Assembly: GCA_022113835.1 (NCBI GenBank)
Contig: JAILWY010000026.1
Span: 12,179,001 to 12,243,000 of the forward strand
Direction: 5' to 3'
DNA: 64,000 nt
From: Atopsyche davidsoni
Lineage: Eukaryota; Arthropoda; Insecta; Trichoptera; Hydrobiosidae
Each line of letters opens with the position of its first letter. The stretch's first letter is position 1. Below, piece after piece: positions 1-13,800 of this stretch. The translations under genes were made by a program, and so were the position numbers. Below the pieces are notes generated by a model. The model made no database searches. It was not told the origin of the DNA and worked only from the letters and a program-made list of their open reading frames with translations.

Positions 1-1285
1 AATTATAGTATTTAATTTCATTATATATATATTTATCTTATTGAAATATTTCTCAATTGTTTCTATGTATTACTACAAAGGTTTAATACCCTCTGGATGT
101 TATTGATTGGATGTGAAAAAATAATAAAATATATGATTTAAAAATAGTTTTAACACAAAATGTTCATTAATAAAAGTAGCTTTACCCGTTTTTATATTCG
201 AGATGGATCGATAAGAAGCTTTTTGGTGGGTTTGACACAGCATTTTGGTTGTTTATGAGGACGCTAAAATGCTAACAGCCAGGATAGCACAGTGACCGAG
301 ATGTCAAATGGCAATCCTCTACAATGGTGTATAAAAAATAACAGTTTTCAATAAAATTCCTGACCTGGATACAAAGTTGATTTGCACGGATTGCTCATAT
401 ATGCCATTGTCATTATTTTTTTATGATTTCATCTCGTCTATTGTCGTGTTAATATTTTTTTTAATGACGGTGATTAACATATTAGATTGTTTGCAATATT
501 TATATGCTGAAAATATTTTGTATATATCTATGCATGTTCGGTTCACTATTGGTTTTGATTGTCATTTTGTATCCTCTTTTCAAATGTATTGTTAGTATGT
601 ATTACAATTCATTAAACAGGTTTTAAATAGTAACATACCGGGAACGTGCAGAGAAGTAAGTTTATATCAGCTGTGTAGGAATATTCCACCAGAGTGATAT
701 TTAATAATATATCTGCACGCGTACTATGAATTATGTATTTGCTTTAATAGACATATAGAAGCAACAAGATGACATCAGTTATAAAAATAGCAACTGGGAA
801 TATTGTGGATGTACCTAAGCGATGCTATTTGAAGTCTGTTTATTCAATGTATAAATATTATTTTTTTAAATATTAGGTATTACTTTTCGACATCTATTGT
901 GACAAAATTTGCAGGTATCTTTATATTAAAGTACAGTAGTTATACGACTTCGTAGTTTCCGATTGAACTAAGAGCTTTTACGTTTCCATGATCTTAAAAA
1001 TATATTGTTTTTAGGTTCAACAGTTTCAATCTCAATAAAAAGCAATTTAGTTGCCACAATTTAAAAAAAATTGGCATATTTAAAAATATAATAAATGCCT
1101 GTAAGTAACCGATTTTTGGATGTATTTTCTAAAAAAAAGTCTGTATTGAATGATTTCGTATTATATTTCATATTTTGTATCATTTTTAGAATATATTATT
1201 TTACTAGCTTTATAGCACAAACGTGTACGATTCAAAGTCACGAATATAGTGAAATTTTATTATTTATGTAAATTATTTTTTTTAG
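1..1285. other. AT-rich sequence upstream of the SOD-like A exon
   Basis: No SOD-like exon, signal-peptide exon or other coding segment was recognised here. It is most simply the intron preceding the gene A terminal exon, because that exon opens in phase 0 after an acceptor and its partner exons must lie further left, outside the window. In gene B the equivalent intron is about 1 kb, so a longer one here is plausible. Confidence 0.5.
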
Positions 1286-1570
1286 AGCCGTCACGGAGGA
1301 CCTCGGGATCCCGTCCGTCACCTGGGAGACCTCGGCAACATCCGGGTGGGAGAAGACGGAGTGGCCCAGATCCGCGTGGTGGATCCTCTCATCTCGCTGA
1401 CCGGGCCGCGCAGCGTCATGGGGCGCGGGCTGGTCATCTCCGCCGCCGAGGACGACCTCGGGAGGGCGGCCTCAGAGGAGAGCGCGGCCAACGGAAGCTC
1501 CGGGGAGCCCGTGGCCTGCGGGGTCGTCGCCTTCCTGGCGCTCGGAGAGCAGCCAGAAGTGAACCCCTGA
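1286..1570 (+). CDS. SOD-like gene A, terminal exon only (partial)
   Basis: Last coding exon of a Cu/Zn superoxide dismutase family gene, cut off at the left edge. It starts in phase 0 after a TTTAG acceptor and encodes about 94 residues ending in TGA. Seen directly: RHGGP, then VRHLGDLGN, which keep the zinc ligands equivalent to H71, H80 and D83 of human SOD1; an ISLTG strand; a GRGLVIS strand; and the disulphide segment PVACG. The copper ligand equivalent to H120 is Ser, and the active-site Arg143 is Pro, so copper-dependent dismutase activity is unlikely. The electrostatic loop keeps the classic DDLGR start, unlike genes D-F, and the C terminus runs about nine residues past the usual end. 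Exons for the first barrel half and any signal peptide are not in the window. A consensus AATAAA lies at 1847-1852. Family assignment is firm; loss of activity is inferred from residues. Confidence 0.87.
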   Translation, partial: SRHGGPRDPVRHLGDLGNIRVGEDGVAQIRVVDPLISLTGPRSVMGRGLVISAAEDDLGRAASEESAANGSSGEPVACGVVAFLALGEQPEVNP

Positions 1571-2126
1571 ATGTACTCAACGACAAAAGCTTTACAAATA
1601 ACCATTTTTATCATCTGAATGCTTCCGAGTAGGACGATGAACAAGGTTTGTGCGGTGAGTGCGCATGGTAACAACCGACGAGCAGCCAATATCAAACAAG
1701 ATGGTTCTTTATATATGCTCTTAGAATATGTGCTGTAATTTATGATATTTAAATAAGCTTGCTAAATGTGGAAATACGTCATATGACATAAAATAAGTGA
1801 GGACTCTTCGTTTTGGTATTTCTTTAGCATAGTTTTGTGCATGTACAATAAAATATTCAATGTAATATGTGCTGTTTGTATAAACATAAAATTAAGTAAG
1901 AAATAAAGATTTTAGCAATTAAAATATTATATCGTATTGTTGAATGAGGGTGATAAAGGTGAATATTATTTTGTATTTTTTATTAATAAAACAAAGATAT
2001 TCAAAGCCAATGTTGAGTGTTGAAATAAATCACGAAAAAAAAATTTATAACAATTAACTCATATTAACAAAGAAAATAATTTAATTTCTGTTGTTGAGGG
2101 ACAAGGAATTTGAATGGTGAAGATCC

Positions 2127-2287
2127 ATTATTATAATGATTAACAATAACTTTTTATTTATATCTTCACTGTGAGTTTATTAGAATTATTTTGCATAACT
2201 AAGGTCATACATAAGGTCGAAACTAGTTATGCAAAATAATTCAGTGAAGATATAAATAAAGAGTTATTGTTTATCATAATAATTTAA
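2127..2287. mobile_element. Hairpin-type MITE
   Basis: The two halves are near-perfect reverse complements. The left half runs from ATTATTATAATGATTAAC through ATCTTCACTG to TTTTGCATAACTA. The right half begins TAGTTATGCAAAATAATT and ends in TTATCATAATAATTT. The arms cover almost the whole element, leaving only a short centre, as in foldback or palindromic MITEs. No coding capacity and no clear target-site duplication were seen, so the superfamily is not assigned. Confidence 0.65.
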
Positions 2288-2390
2288 TTTCTTCCTAATA
2301 CGCTTGTTGAAAAATAAATAAAATCTTATGTCCAATGCTCACACAGTAACAGTTACAATATTAACTATGTGGCCATATATGACGTACTAC

Positions 2391-2456
2391 GGTGTCTATG
2401 ATCTCTATGGTCTCCATGGTGTCTATGTTGTCCATGGTGTCTATGGTGTCTATGGC
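2391..2456. repeat. Imperfect 9-bp minisatellite
   Basis: Roughly seven degenerate units related to GGTGTCTAT. Read on the minus strand they give a His/Arg-rich open frame, but that is low-complexity translation of the repeat and I do not call it a gene. Confidence 0.6.
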
Positions 2457-5400
2457 TCCGTGTGACTCCGCCAAGTCCGTTTCCCTCAGTCTGCCAACGC
2501 CATCTCTTGAAGTCGCTGCGCGCTAAGCTCGCCTCATCCGCAACCGCCAAATTACCAAATAAACAATCCAATATTTTCACCAAAAGTTCAATTAAAGATT
2601 AATTAATATCAATTGTCCTTTATAGCTTGAGGATCCATTTGTTGTGTTCGAGTTTATCGAAGTTCTGTGTTGTCGGCGTTGTGCTCCAAATCGAGTTTGC
2701 GAAACAGACGAAGAAGTACAACAGGTGAGTGGTTAAATGTTTTTGCGCAACGCGAAACTTTTACCTGCCCATGCGATAGTTGATTCAACAAATGAAAGTA
2801 TTCTTCGGTGGATTTACTTAGAAAAAAAATAGCATACTGCTTTCTATTGCTTGATATGGGCACTCTCATTAAATCGTTACAAAAAATATACACCGCATTT
2901 CAGTTTATAACAATTTTCTAGGTATTTGTTGTATTTAATTTGAGGTAAAAATGTAAATGATTTTTTGAACAATAAGGATGCACCACGGATGACTCAACAG
3001 AGCGACGACGTGGGCGTATACTTAATTACATATTCTTGGTGCATCTACTTTTTCGTGGACAGCTGCATTCAAACTATACGTGCCTTCATTCTCTGGTCCT
3101 CTAAAAAGGACTTCCTACGATTAAAAATAATTACACTGCCATGAATTACATCTTTGTATAGTCAGTAGACACGTATTAAAAAAATATATCATTAACATAG
3201 CTAAACGGTTAATAATGAATAATGATTTAGAAAATATGCTGGATTGTAGATGAAAAAAAATTAAATCGCAACTAACGGTTTTATTTCTTTTTTGCTATAT
3301 CAAAATGAAACTAGTTCTAGTGCAAATGGAGTTGATGTACGTGAAATATTTTAACTTATGCACGCAACTTTTTTCGTATCAATAACGTGTTCAATGGACG
3401 GGCGACGGGATAATACCCGAGTAGGTTTTATCGAACCATTAAAAGTAATTAAAACGAGCATCTTGCATATGTAGCACCAATTTATAAATAGCTCTGTATT
3501 GTGAAAATATTTGTCGGGGTACATGTGGTGGTCGTTTGCAAATCTGCCATCACTCCTTGTACGGAGGCCGACAGTCAGATACGGTCGTCTCTTTCGCTTC
3601 AATTATTGTTGTAATGCCGCACGGGAGACGCAACGCTGCCAGTCAAGGCGGTTATTTCGTTTGAATTCTTTAACCGTTTTGCATGATACTGGACAGGGAC
3701 TTTCAACACGATAATTGTCAATAATTTTATAAATACTATTTCAAGTTCAAATTTTATCCCAAAGCCGGGCTCGGATAAGCAAACATTGCAATTACAGATC
3801 AGTGGAAGAGATTCGTGGTTATTTTATTCGTGCTTAATATTTTGATAGGCGTGATGAATTAGACTGGAGTTTATTTATTTTTTGTTTAGTATTTTGATAC
3901 ACCATTAAACGTCCAATATGTTTTGGAAATTCGCCGGTTCGATGTCCGCATGACGAGCATAAATCATATTATTAACACATGCCGGTGTGTAAATAAATAT
4001 TTAGTATGTTTATTTAAATATTTTATAATCAATATATAGTTTCTTACACATACAAAAGGTTGTAAATTAGTAATACGACACCTTGCATAGTAATAACATA
4101 ATAACTGCGCTAATCAAAAAATCTCACAAGAATATAATACCCGATAAATTTATGTATGCGCACAGTCTGATTATGTAGATTATTAAATTTTAATATGGAT
4201 AAACACGGTTGTAAATAAAAAGTGTAATAAGTTATTATATGTTTACAAATACAAGTATGTGTAAATAGTTATTGTTTATGTGTCTATTTTGTATATGTTT
4301 AAATATATCTGTAGGCTTACTAATTATTAAATGTGTTTGATTAACACCATCTGTAAGCAAGTGTAACGTAATACCATCTCAAATATTGGTAGGGACATTA
4401 GTTAATTAGTAAAGAGGCGTTGGTTGTTAGTGACGCACGCGTAATAATGGCACCTACTGTTGTGTTTTCAAAAAAAAAAAACTATATTTTTGCGTGTTTA
4501 CTTTGTCTAACGTATACATTTTATGACATCATTTTTACAAAATGACATAATACTACCTATAAAGTTGTACTCGGCACTACCTGAGTGAATAATTCATTAG
4601 CTAATAGACCTCAGGCAAGACCTACTTTATTTAATACACTTATGTGAATCCTATGGGAGCAAACGCCGGCTAGACTAAACAAAAGCTGCAAAGTGAAAAA
4701 CATGGCATTATTAGTGCACGCACGTGACTTTTAATGTTTTCTTATGACTTCCGTTATTTACATTACTGAAATTGTGAAAATCTTTACTGTAGAATACATT
4801 CACAATTGTAGAATACATTCACAATTGTATAAGAATTTTTATTAGTATTAAACTATTCTGGCTTCAGGTGTTTTTTACTGGATACATGGAAAGTTTGCTT
4901 TTGTTAAATATTTACTGGACCAAAGATTTTTACAACTTTACTTACAACGTTAATAGTTAAATATTTTATAGTTAACACAAAAGTCTTCCGTTTCATATAC
5001 AACCACAATATAATTTAATTGATTTACAGAAATGACTTGGCACCCGATGATGTCGATCGGTGATGATCATTGTACTCCTATAGGAGCAGGACTCCTGACC
5101 GAGGGTTCACCGACTGATACTTCCTGGCGAGTGATACGTAATTGATGCATTCGGACACTCGTCAATATCTGACTATTCGAAGTTGACTTCTACTGACATT
5201 AATTACACTCATCGGAATACAAGCCATAAATTTGACAAGCTATCAAATTCGTTACACTTGTTGCAAAAAGCGTTATATTGCTCATAATTAATCAACGATT
5301 TAATATATTTAAAAGTAATAAATCGAGCCTCTGTTTATTGATACTGAAGAATCTAAATTCATAAATTAGTACACCAAATTATCCAAAGACTTATTGAGTT

Positions 5401-8400
5401 GCTTATAAACAAATATTTATTTTGTAATGCCAGGTGTTACGCTGATTTTTCACAAAATACATGATAACGCACGTCATTGTATTTGAGTGTTATTTTCTCT
5501 TCAATAAAGGTGATTTTAAACCTGTTGTGGGATCGGTGGTATTGAGAATGAACGGAACTATGATGATGAATGGCTGTATTATAATTTATGATTCAACTAT
5601 AGTCGGTATGTGAAAAAGTAGGCCGCTGCTTTTAGCACGACTGCAATTACGATAATGGACGTTAATGCAGTACATTCGGATGCGCAGCCTGCCGAGAGAT
5701 ATGTGATGTCACCGACACTCCTTCTAGGCGTACTGCAGTGGCAACAGAATTAAAAGGCAACACTGACTGCACTGATTGCAGACATGTATTAAACATCGAG
5801 GTTTAGAGAGAAGTTTAAAAATAGTTTTTACAAAAAAAAAAAATGAAAAATCTCGCCTTGTCTTGCTTATAAACATCAACAAAGAAACTTTTTTTTACGT
5901 TGTTCTGATGTTTGTGCGAACAAATTACATAAGCATCGAATATTCAAAAGAAAGTTCAGTGTAGTAAATGCTATCTTTTGGCAGTATTTTACCACTCGCT
6001 TACAATCAAAATTCATTGTTTATTATATACTATTATGATGGATGCTTTTGATGTTTAAGCTGAACTTGAAATATTACCTTGGCTGTTTGATGAATTATAA
6101 TTTACTGCCACGCCCACGACTTTGAGACCAAGAAAATTACTATAATCTATTGTAGCGAATAAATATAGCTTTCTTTTAAAAAATGAAATGTCTCAGGTAT
6201 ACAGTACATAATGTAATGATGAGAAATACGTGATTTTTTCAGGACAGATATATGGGATTCGAATTCACAATACTGAAGGGCTACCGTGGCTCTGCAAAAT
6301 GATAACATTTACTATATTAAATTGTTTGGTAAAATGCTAATATTTTTTTAGCATGCACGAAAGGAGGCATTTTTCTTCAATTAGGTCATATGGATTTGCA
6401 ATGCAGAACACTGAATATATAATACGTAATTGTACGTATTATATATGTACGTGCAAAATCAACGTTTTAGCAGAAGAGTATCGATGTGGCTGATTCGGAT
6501 GCCAGAAACGAATCGTTGAATCCGGCATGTAGTCTAATGAAACACGTGTCGGATAGTACTTGACTCCCGCCTTGCCCGCGATTTGCTTCCGTTAGATGAT
6601 ATTTTGTTGTGATACACATTCTGAACAGGTTTGAGATTTCGTCAAAATGTTTGTAGGTACAATTTAAAATACATGTGTTACAATTGAAAAAAAAAAAATA
6701 ATAATATATTTCTTATGAAATACAAAGATTTTTGTAAAATCATTACGCGACGTCATCAGCATCATATTCATGACGATTTATATTATGCTCAGAATATTAA
6801 TTTCACACATTTCAAGCAATATTTACGCGATAAAAACATGAAGTTGAGTTTTTTTAGCGGACAAATGAATTCACGATAGTTAATACGAAAATAAAACAAT
6901 TTTAAAACATCCTAAATGATTATTTTTTTTGTTTTTATTTAGCCAGCTTTAAATTTAATAAACATCAAAGGAGTAAGCGGTGGATCTGCCATGCACTCGT
7001 ACTTGACTCGAAGAAACTTTGAAGTGGTTGCCGCGTTGGTAATACCTTTGGCATACGTACTTGGTAACAGTGATTTTAATCTTTCAGGAAACACAGCTTC
7101 GTCATGCATATTTAAAACAGTTAATTCAAGTTCAAAGCCACCGGAATACTCTACAAAAACGAGCTCAAATGTACTCAAACACCGGATATAAATAATCATC
7201 AAAATTACCTGCCATTGTCACAGATCAAACGCTAAATATATTACTATTACATTTTAACAAAACGGAAGGTCCTCCCTGTGTATTTTCGACTGCTAAATTT
7301 TAACTCAATTTTCAGCAAATATGAAATTTTAAATAAACATAATTTGAAATGAATTTTTCTTGTCATTTTAACTATACCGAAGTGATAGACGTTAACCAAA
7401 TGATGGTGTATATTTTTCTCATTCTCATATCTTACTTTTAAAATAAAAGAGTTTATTATGTGTCAAAATGCGGTGTCTGAGCATGGTGCATGCACTATAA
7501 ACGCCATTGTTATTTAAGTGCTACGTGAAATTAGACATGCTCTGCATGACGGATAACGTTGTGATGAAAAATAAATGGGTATCAAAGATAATTTAGATAA
7601 AAATATTTTTGCTGTTCTTTACATACTCGATAAGTATTATTTTTTTGCAGAAATAATTTTTATATAAGTAGTTCCATAAACAACTGGTACGTAGATACTT
7701 TTACCGAGGTACATTGCTCGAATGCTTCCATAAGCCAACTGTTGGCATTCAGCTGTGGCATTCAGCGAGGGCCCTCGACATGAGACTATTCAATACGCCT
7801 TGATTCAAGATTCAATCAGATGCTTAGTCAAAGTCGGTGGTTCTAGAAAATGACCTCAGCCTCATGCTGTCATACAGAGGTACTCCAAGGTTGGGGCGAT
7901 GCCTTCGATACCGGCCAGTGAATGCCGCCGCTAACTTGGCGCATACCTCTTAATACTTTGGAGAACCCGTACAAAAGAAAGACAAACAAAGAAATTGCCT
8001 TAGATAAACGGATAAAGCTCTTCCTGGGTATTCAGGTGTTGGCTAATGTGTATGCGTTTGTACGAATCAGTGATTGTTTAGAAAACTGCTGGGAAAAATG
8101 TTTTATACAAACATGAATTATTCCAAATAAAAATTGGTTAATATTTATAAAGTCTCAGTGATTTGTTAGTGTAGCTTTTGCAAACTGTAATGCAGTGCGC
8201 GGAATGCATGTCGATAGTCCCCTATACTTTGATTGGTCTGTGATATACCTACAAAGGTACGATGGAACATTTATAACGAGGTTGAAAGTTCAAAGAGTCT
8301 TTGAATATCTTGAAATATAGCCCGCATTATACATCAATGCAGGCGTACTGATTAACCGACAATTTATACACTTAAATGGCTAGCTAAAGCATTTAAAAAA

Positions 8401-11400
8401 TTCAAAAACCACAAGTGGAGTTTATCGCGTTTATGCCACGCAATAAATACTTCTCAATGCATACATTATAGACACAACAAGTTAAACTAAATATAATACT
8501 TATTAATATTTGCTGATAAACGTATTTGTGTAACACCAACGTTTTAAGATCATTTAAATGAAAATTTTAATATAATAATAATAATATTAAATCTACTTGG
8601 AATAAAATAATAATATAATAATAATAATTTGCGCCGAAGACCCATAAATTATAATTTAATTTACATAATATTGTGACAAGGACTGAGCTCGTTTAATTTT
8701 TGTTAAGGATATAAAGTAATTTAATAAACTTTACCATGCTGTATACCGCATGGAAATATGCATAATTAATTTTTATATCAAAAATTAACTGAATAATATA
8801 AATATACGGTTTACTCGACAAGGCCTTGTGTTTGAGCATATATTTGCTTAAAGTATATACAAATTAAGGCAATGGATCAATTCCAATTATTATTAAAAAT
8901 TCACTTTTTTACATGAAATTCTGGATAAAAATTAATTAAGCTGCCTAAAAGATTAATTTTGTTTTCGAGCGCTCGCACAAGCTGTCTATTACAGATTCCA
9001 GTCTGGCGTTGTAGAAATAGACAGTTTGTACACGTGAGGATATAGGAATTTAATTAACCAATGACTTGAGATTTTAAAAGAAATTCGACATAACTTTAAA
9101 ATAACGTAAAAATTACAAATAAACGTAGTAGAAAGCAAAGTAAAAGGAAAATACTACGTTTATATAAATAATAACAGGTTTTTTTTTTTGTAATTCTACA
9201 AGTTTAATACTGAATAAATTCATATTTGTAATTCCTCAGCACTCCTTCATGACATCAGATTACTTAGTTTTATCAGTGTTTATCTGTTACAGGGAGCTTG
9301 TTAAATTTATAAATTAACAAATATTATACTGTTTCGATTTGTTCTATTCTGTTTTGGTAACATCTGTTTTGGAAACACGTAATGAAGAAACTCCACCCAT
9401 TAATAAATGAACGTCTCGGATATATTAATTGTTAAATGTCAATTTAATCTTGCGAGTACGATCAGTGGCGTGACAATTTTTAGCGGCAAGATACGTCGGT
9501 TTGCATTTACTACAGGTGAGAAAGAGCCGCACAAGTATACAGAGGTGATAATATTTTATAATATATTCAAAATAATAAAATGATATTCTGTAAGTGTAAG
9601 TTAATGAAGTTAAAATTACAAACCAGGTTTTTTATGCAATCCCAGACTAAATATCATTTTTGCAGTAGGATGTGGTCATTTTTATTATAAAGCGATTTCA
9701 AGCTAATAATTTAGTTTCGATGTTTTGAAAATTAATTAATGTACATACAGTGTCTTTGAGGTCCAATGAGAGTTCGAGTTTGACTCAACAGGTGAGTAAT
9801 CATTGATATGATTAATCAAGTTTTGAATCATAAACCGCATTGAGATTATTACAAAAGGAGCACAACAGGGAAATGCGGTTTCTGTAGATTATTTTTATAA
9901 TGTCGCAATGATATAAAGAACATCTTTCGTTGCATTGGGAAAATTTAAGGTTTTATGGAAGGAAGAAGTGAAACCATAATTAAACATAAAAACTAATATC
10001 AATACGAAAAGCCGACAACTCGTAAATTTCAACTCATTAAATTAATATTATTGATCAAATTTTTTTGTAAAATTTTATATAATTTTAACTTAAACAAATC
10101 TCACTAAACTGTCACATTGGAAAACATTATAAAAGGATTTAATATACGTAAGCTAAATATTTTGCGGCTATTAAAATAAACATGAGATATCTATGAGTAG
10201 TTTTCAATTTTATGACTTTTCTTTCATTTTCAAACTATTAAACTACTGATATTATCACCTAGAAATTAAACTGCTTACTGTTCTATGTTTAGTTATGTAT
10301 TAACGCTTTTTTAAGGACATAAAAGTATGTCTTTATGATTCTTAATTATATCTGCAGTTAATTATTAAATTACAAAATAGCATGCGCATACTTCATAAAT
10401 CAAATACTATTATAAAATAATTAACCTAATAACAAAAAAGTCACGCAAGCAAATATGTATTACTTTCTCATTAAAATTATTACTATTTTTGTTATTTGTA
10501 GCAATGGTCAGTGAAATATTTGGTAGCATTTTTTCGATGCTTTCGAAACCACTCCTTCGTATCGGCAAACCTTAAATAACAAAATCGAAAAGAAGATTAA
10601 CACCTAGAATATTCTTTGCTTTGGTTTAAACTAATAATGTCAATGTAAATTATAATAAAAATCTAAGAATAGATAAATTAATTTGAAACGTGGTATTTAA
10701 TTTAAATTTTTATGTTATTGAGCTGTTACCGACTTTCGTGTGAAGCGTAGAAGTTGAAAGCCTGAACCCAATGCATATATAACTTATTATAAGCGATAAT
10801 TGATCATCTAAAATTTATGCTTAAGAACAGTTTAATATTTGACAGTCTTTGTCTCTTGCCACTATGAGTGATTGTTATACACCCATGTTTCTTACACCCT
10901 TTCTAACTTCAGCCTGTCTCTTTACTTAAACAAGTGTCGATCAAAGCTAGATCAAACAGTCTCATCATCTCCAATGAATTCATATAGATCAAAAAAATAT
11001 TTGTTTTACAATTATACGAGTTACAGTACTCAAATATCTTTATACTTTATATGTTTTTGGGTGCATTTAGGTAGGCGCATCTTGTTACAGCTTCATTGAG
11101 ATCATAATTACGTTAAAGACATGCGCTAAGTTAATTACATGTTACACTCGGATGATTTAAGATGACTGCTGCAGGAATACAGTGCATCTAGCTACTAATT
11201 AACGCATTTAAATTGAGGGCAAAGATGCGATGAAAACGTTAGCTGTTAATTTGAAGCAGTTGCATGAATTTTAAACAACAGCCAATATGTCAGTGCTATT
11301 GGAAGTAGAAGTTCTTATTTGTTTTTCTATTGTTAGTATTTTAAAAAGGTAATTTATGTACAAGCAACTGTGTCGGTGTATGGAATCTCTGGGACTATGC

Positions 11401-11601
11401 ATTTTATCCTAGGGTTGAAAAATTTGCTAATAGTTTGTTTTTATAGATACTCAGCCTTATTTCAGTAGCTGTTTTCTCAGTCTGTTTTTTTTAGCCCTTA
11501 TTCTACAATACTTAAGTAATTTGAGAATGAGAAGTCAAGCCTAACTTAATGTTAGTTTTTAAGATGCTTTTTACGATCCAATAAAGTAATTTAATTAATA
11601 A

Positions 11602-11657
11602 TATGTTCGATGAAATGGTCACCAACCTCCTAAGAGAAGAGGCAACAGAAGAAGCAG
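11602..11657 (+). repeat. Dispersed repeat, copy 1 (partial)
   Basis: Shares the core AATGGTCACCAACCTCCTAA followed by GAGAAGAGGCA and GAAGAAG with copies at 35337-35416 and 45297-45376. This is the most diverged and shortest of the three. Probably a fragment of a SINE or a retroelement tail; family not identified. Confidence 0.55.
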
Positions 11658-13499
11658 AGTTAATAATAGACGCCAGAATATGCTATCATGATTTAAAATA
11701 GACATCTTTGATCAAGTGTTTAAAACCAAGTTCAAATCACTTTAAAAATCTAATAATTTTGCTATCCTTGATTTACTGATTTATTATCCTATTAAGATAC
11801 TTAAATTTTCGATATAGTGATTTGGGGATTGTAATATATTTCAAGAATAATAATATTAATGATCAAAATATATAATTTTTTGAAAATGAATTAATGCTAT
11901 TCATGCGCACCTGTACGAAAACCGACATTTTAAACGTAGATTAAATATCTTCAACACTTCGTGAAAACCACACACACCAATAATTATTTTTATTGCAAAG
12001 CAAATACTTTTTTTGAGTAACCATATCTTATTAACTATATTATTATTTGTTTATATTGTAATAATACACTGGTAAAATAATATGGCCAATGCTATAAACT
12101 TAGTAAATTTGAATAAAAAGTTTTATAATCAAAGGTGGTAGGTAGCATGCTAATTTTATCGACATCGTATACACGGTGCTTCAAAAGTCACGGTACTTCA
12201 GATAAATGATGACTGGGTATCATTTTTAAAATAAGAAAGATTTTCTTATAAATTTAATTGTTAGTTAAATATAATATTTGAAAAAAATGTAAGCTCATAA
12301 ATTTAAACTATTGAGAAAGTATTTAAAGCATTAAGCATTATACTGTAAAAGTTCTTTTTATGTTTTTTTTTTGATGTTGTTGATATGTTTAAGTATTTTT
12401 TTTGACTAAGCAAATCTTTTTAAATTAAATGTTAAAAAAAAAGTTCTGCACCAAAATACATAAAAGACGTTCTCGTAAACAAAACGAAACTAATATGCTG
12501 AATCGAACCCAGCTTACCTATTTGTATGACACAACGACTTCGAAACACCGTGTACTCCGGAATATGAAAATATTTACGATCTGAAATATATAGAGTCAAA
12601 ATTGATTGCTGTGTTTTACGAAGGCAAAAAAAAATGGTTAATTTGGTCGGAAATGGGGCAATGTCGACCACATCATTACACGCGCATATCCTCCAAACCC
12701 ACGGCCAGAATGCGGTACATACAGATTTGCGACCAAGCCAGCCGCCAAACATCTCAATTCCACACATCTACTTACTACTTATCCGAACAAAATGAACTTA
12801 AAATCGGCTACATTCTTCAAGATCTATTATATGATATATTTAATGTAGGTCATTAGTAATTTTTTCAATAAATCAAAATTCGTGATCTTATGTTCAAATC
12901 TAGCAGCTTGAAATAAACGCCTTTTAACGTTACCAAGACATTGTTTTTTTAAACATTACATCTGATATTTTACGCTTAACAACGAAAAAGTTTATAAATA
13001 TTAAAAAAATGTAAATAAATTACGCAAATAGATATAAGACGCTTTTACAGTGCTGACCGTATTTTTTCATGAAGTGTTAAACCTCATGTGTTTGACATTG
13101 ATTCTGTTTTAAAAATTCATTTTAATTGGTTTTTAATCCACGTTTGGTTAGTCCTTCAAACTCATGTCTCTGGAATGAAATTTAATAAACCAATATCTTT
13201 ACTGCCCTGTCGGTTATTTGGCGTTTACTGTAGAAACTAGGTATTTTTCAGCCGTTACAGAAGCACTATTAGAAATCTCAAAGTATCACATGTTGAATAT
13301 GTATTATACTTTTTGAATCTTCTTACTTTCATCACACCAAACAACTGTCGAATGACTAACAGTAATTTTATCTATCCAATGAAAGCATTGTGGGTATATC
13401 TAAACAATGTATACTCTCCACCTGCGCCGGAAGTTTTGTATGACTTGATGTAATATATATTTCAAAGTGAATATTTTAACATGGTGCTGCTATTCACCA

Positions 13500-13800
13500 G
13501 ATTCGGGCGTGTGGGCCAGCGTGCCTGGCGTCATGAGATCGCTTTCAGTTTGACACGATTTTGAGATATTGTTACGGGCTTGGAACAAAGCGGTTCCTAA
13601 TTGTTGTGGAGTGAGCAGCGCCATGTCGTGTCCGGCGCACCTGCTGCTCCTCCGGTTCTTCAGCCAGTGTGGCTTTAGTCGCAGCCGAGACGAGTGATTC
13701 TCCGGTCGCGCGTTCCGTTTGCTTTACGCATTTTCAGTTTGTGATTTGTGCCGGCGAGATTATCTGCGATCCCATATATATATATATATTTTTTGATTCA
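13500..13800 (+). promoter_or_regulatory. GC-rich island ending in a splice donor (candidate promoter and non-coding exon)
   Basis: A sharp rise in GC and CpG within AT-rich flanks. It contains an arthropod initiator-like TTTTCAGTTTG near 13730, then a short (TA)n tract, and ends at GATTCAG|GTAAAT with the donor at 13801. This fits a transcription start with a non-coding 5' exon on the + strand, possibly a distal alternative promoter of SOD gene B, whose proximal promoter lies near 16881. No long reading frame was found; the only ATG frame is about 24 codons. The link to gene B is inference. Confidence 0.35.

Larger units (their letters stand above)
1571..13499. other. Long intergenic stretch between SOD-like A and SOD B
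   Basis: About 12 kb of mostly AT-rich sequence with no gene I can support. Contents noted: an AATAAA for gene A at 1847, a hairpin-type MITE at 2127-2287, an imperfect 9-bp minisatellite at 2391-2456, a coding-like patch on the minus strand near 6950-7210, a short inverted repeat at 6415-6446 and one copy of a dispersed repeat at 11602-11657. No SOD exon motifs such as the HVGDLGN segment were seen. Confidence 0.5.

Noticed and set aside
1249..1695. Overlapping frames of 125-127 codons on both strands around gene A
   Set aside because: They are out-of-frame readings of the GC-rich SOD exon; only the frame with RHGGP, HLGDLGN and PVACG matches the family.
2365..2583. His/Arg-rich minus-strand frame
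   Set aside because: It lacks an ATG and its tail is the translation of the 9-bp minisatellite; no family recognised.
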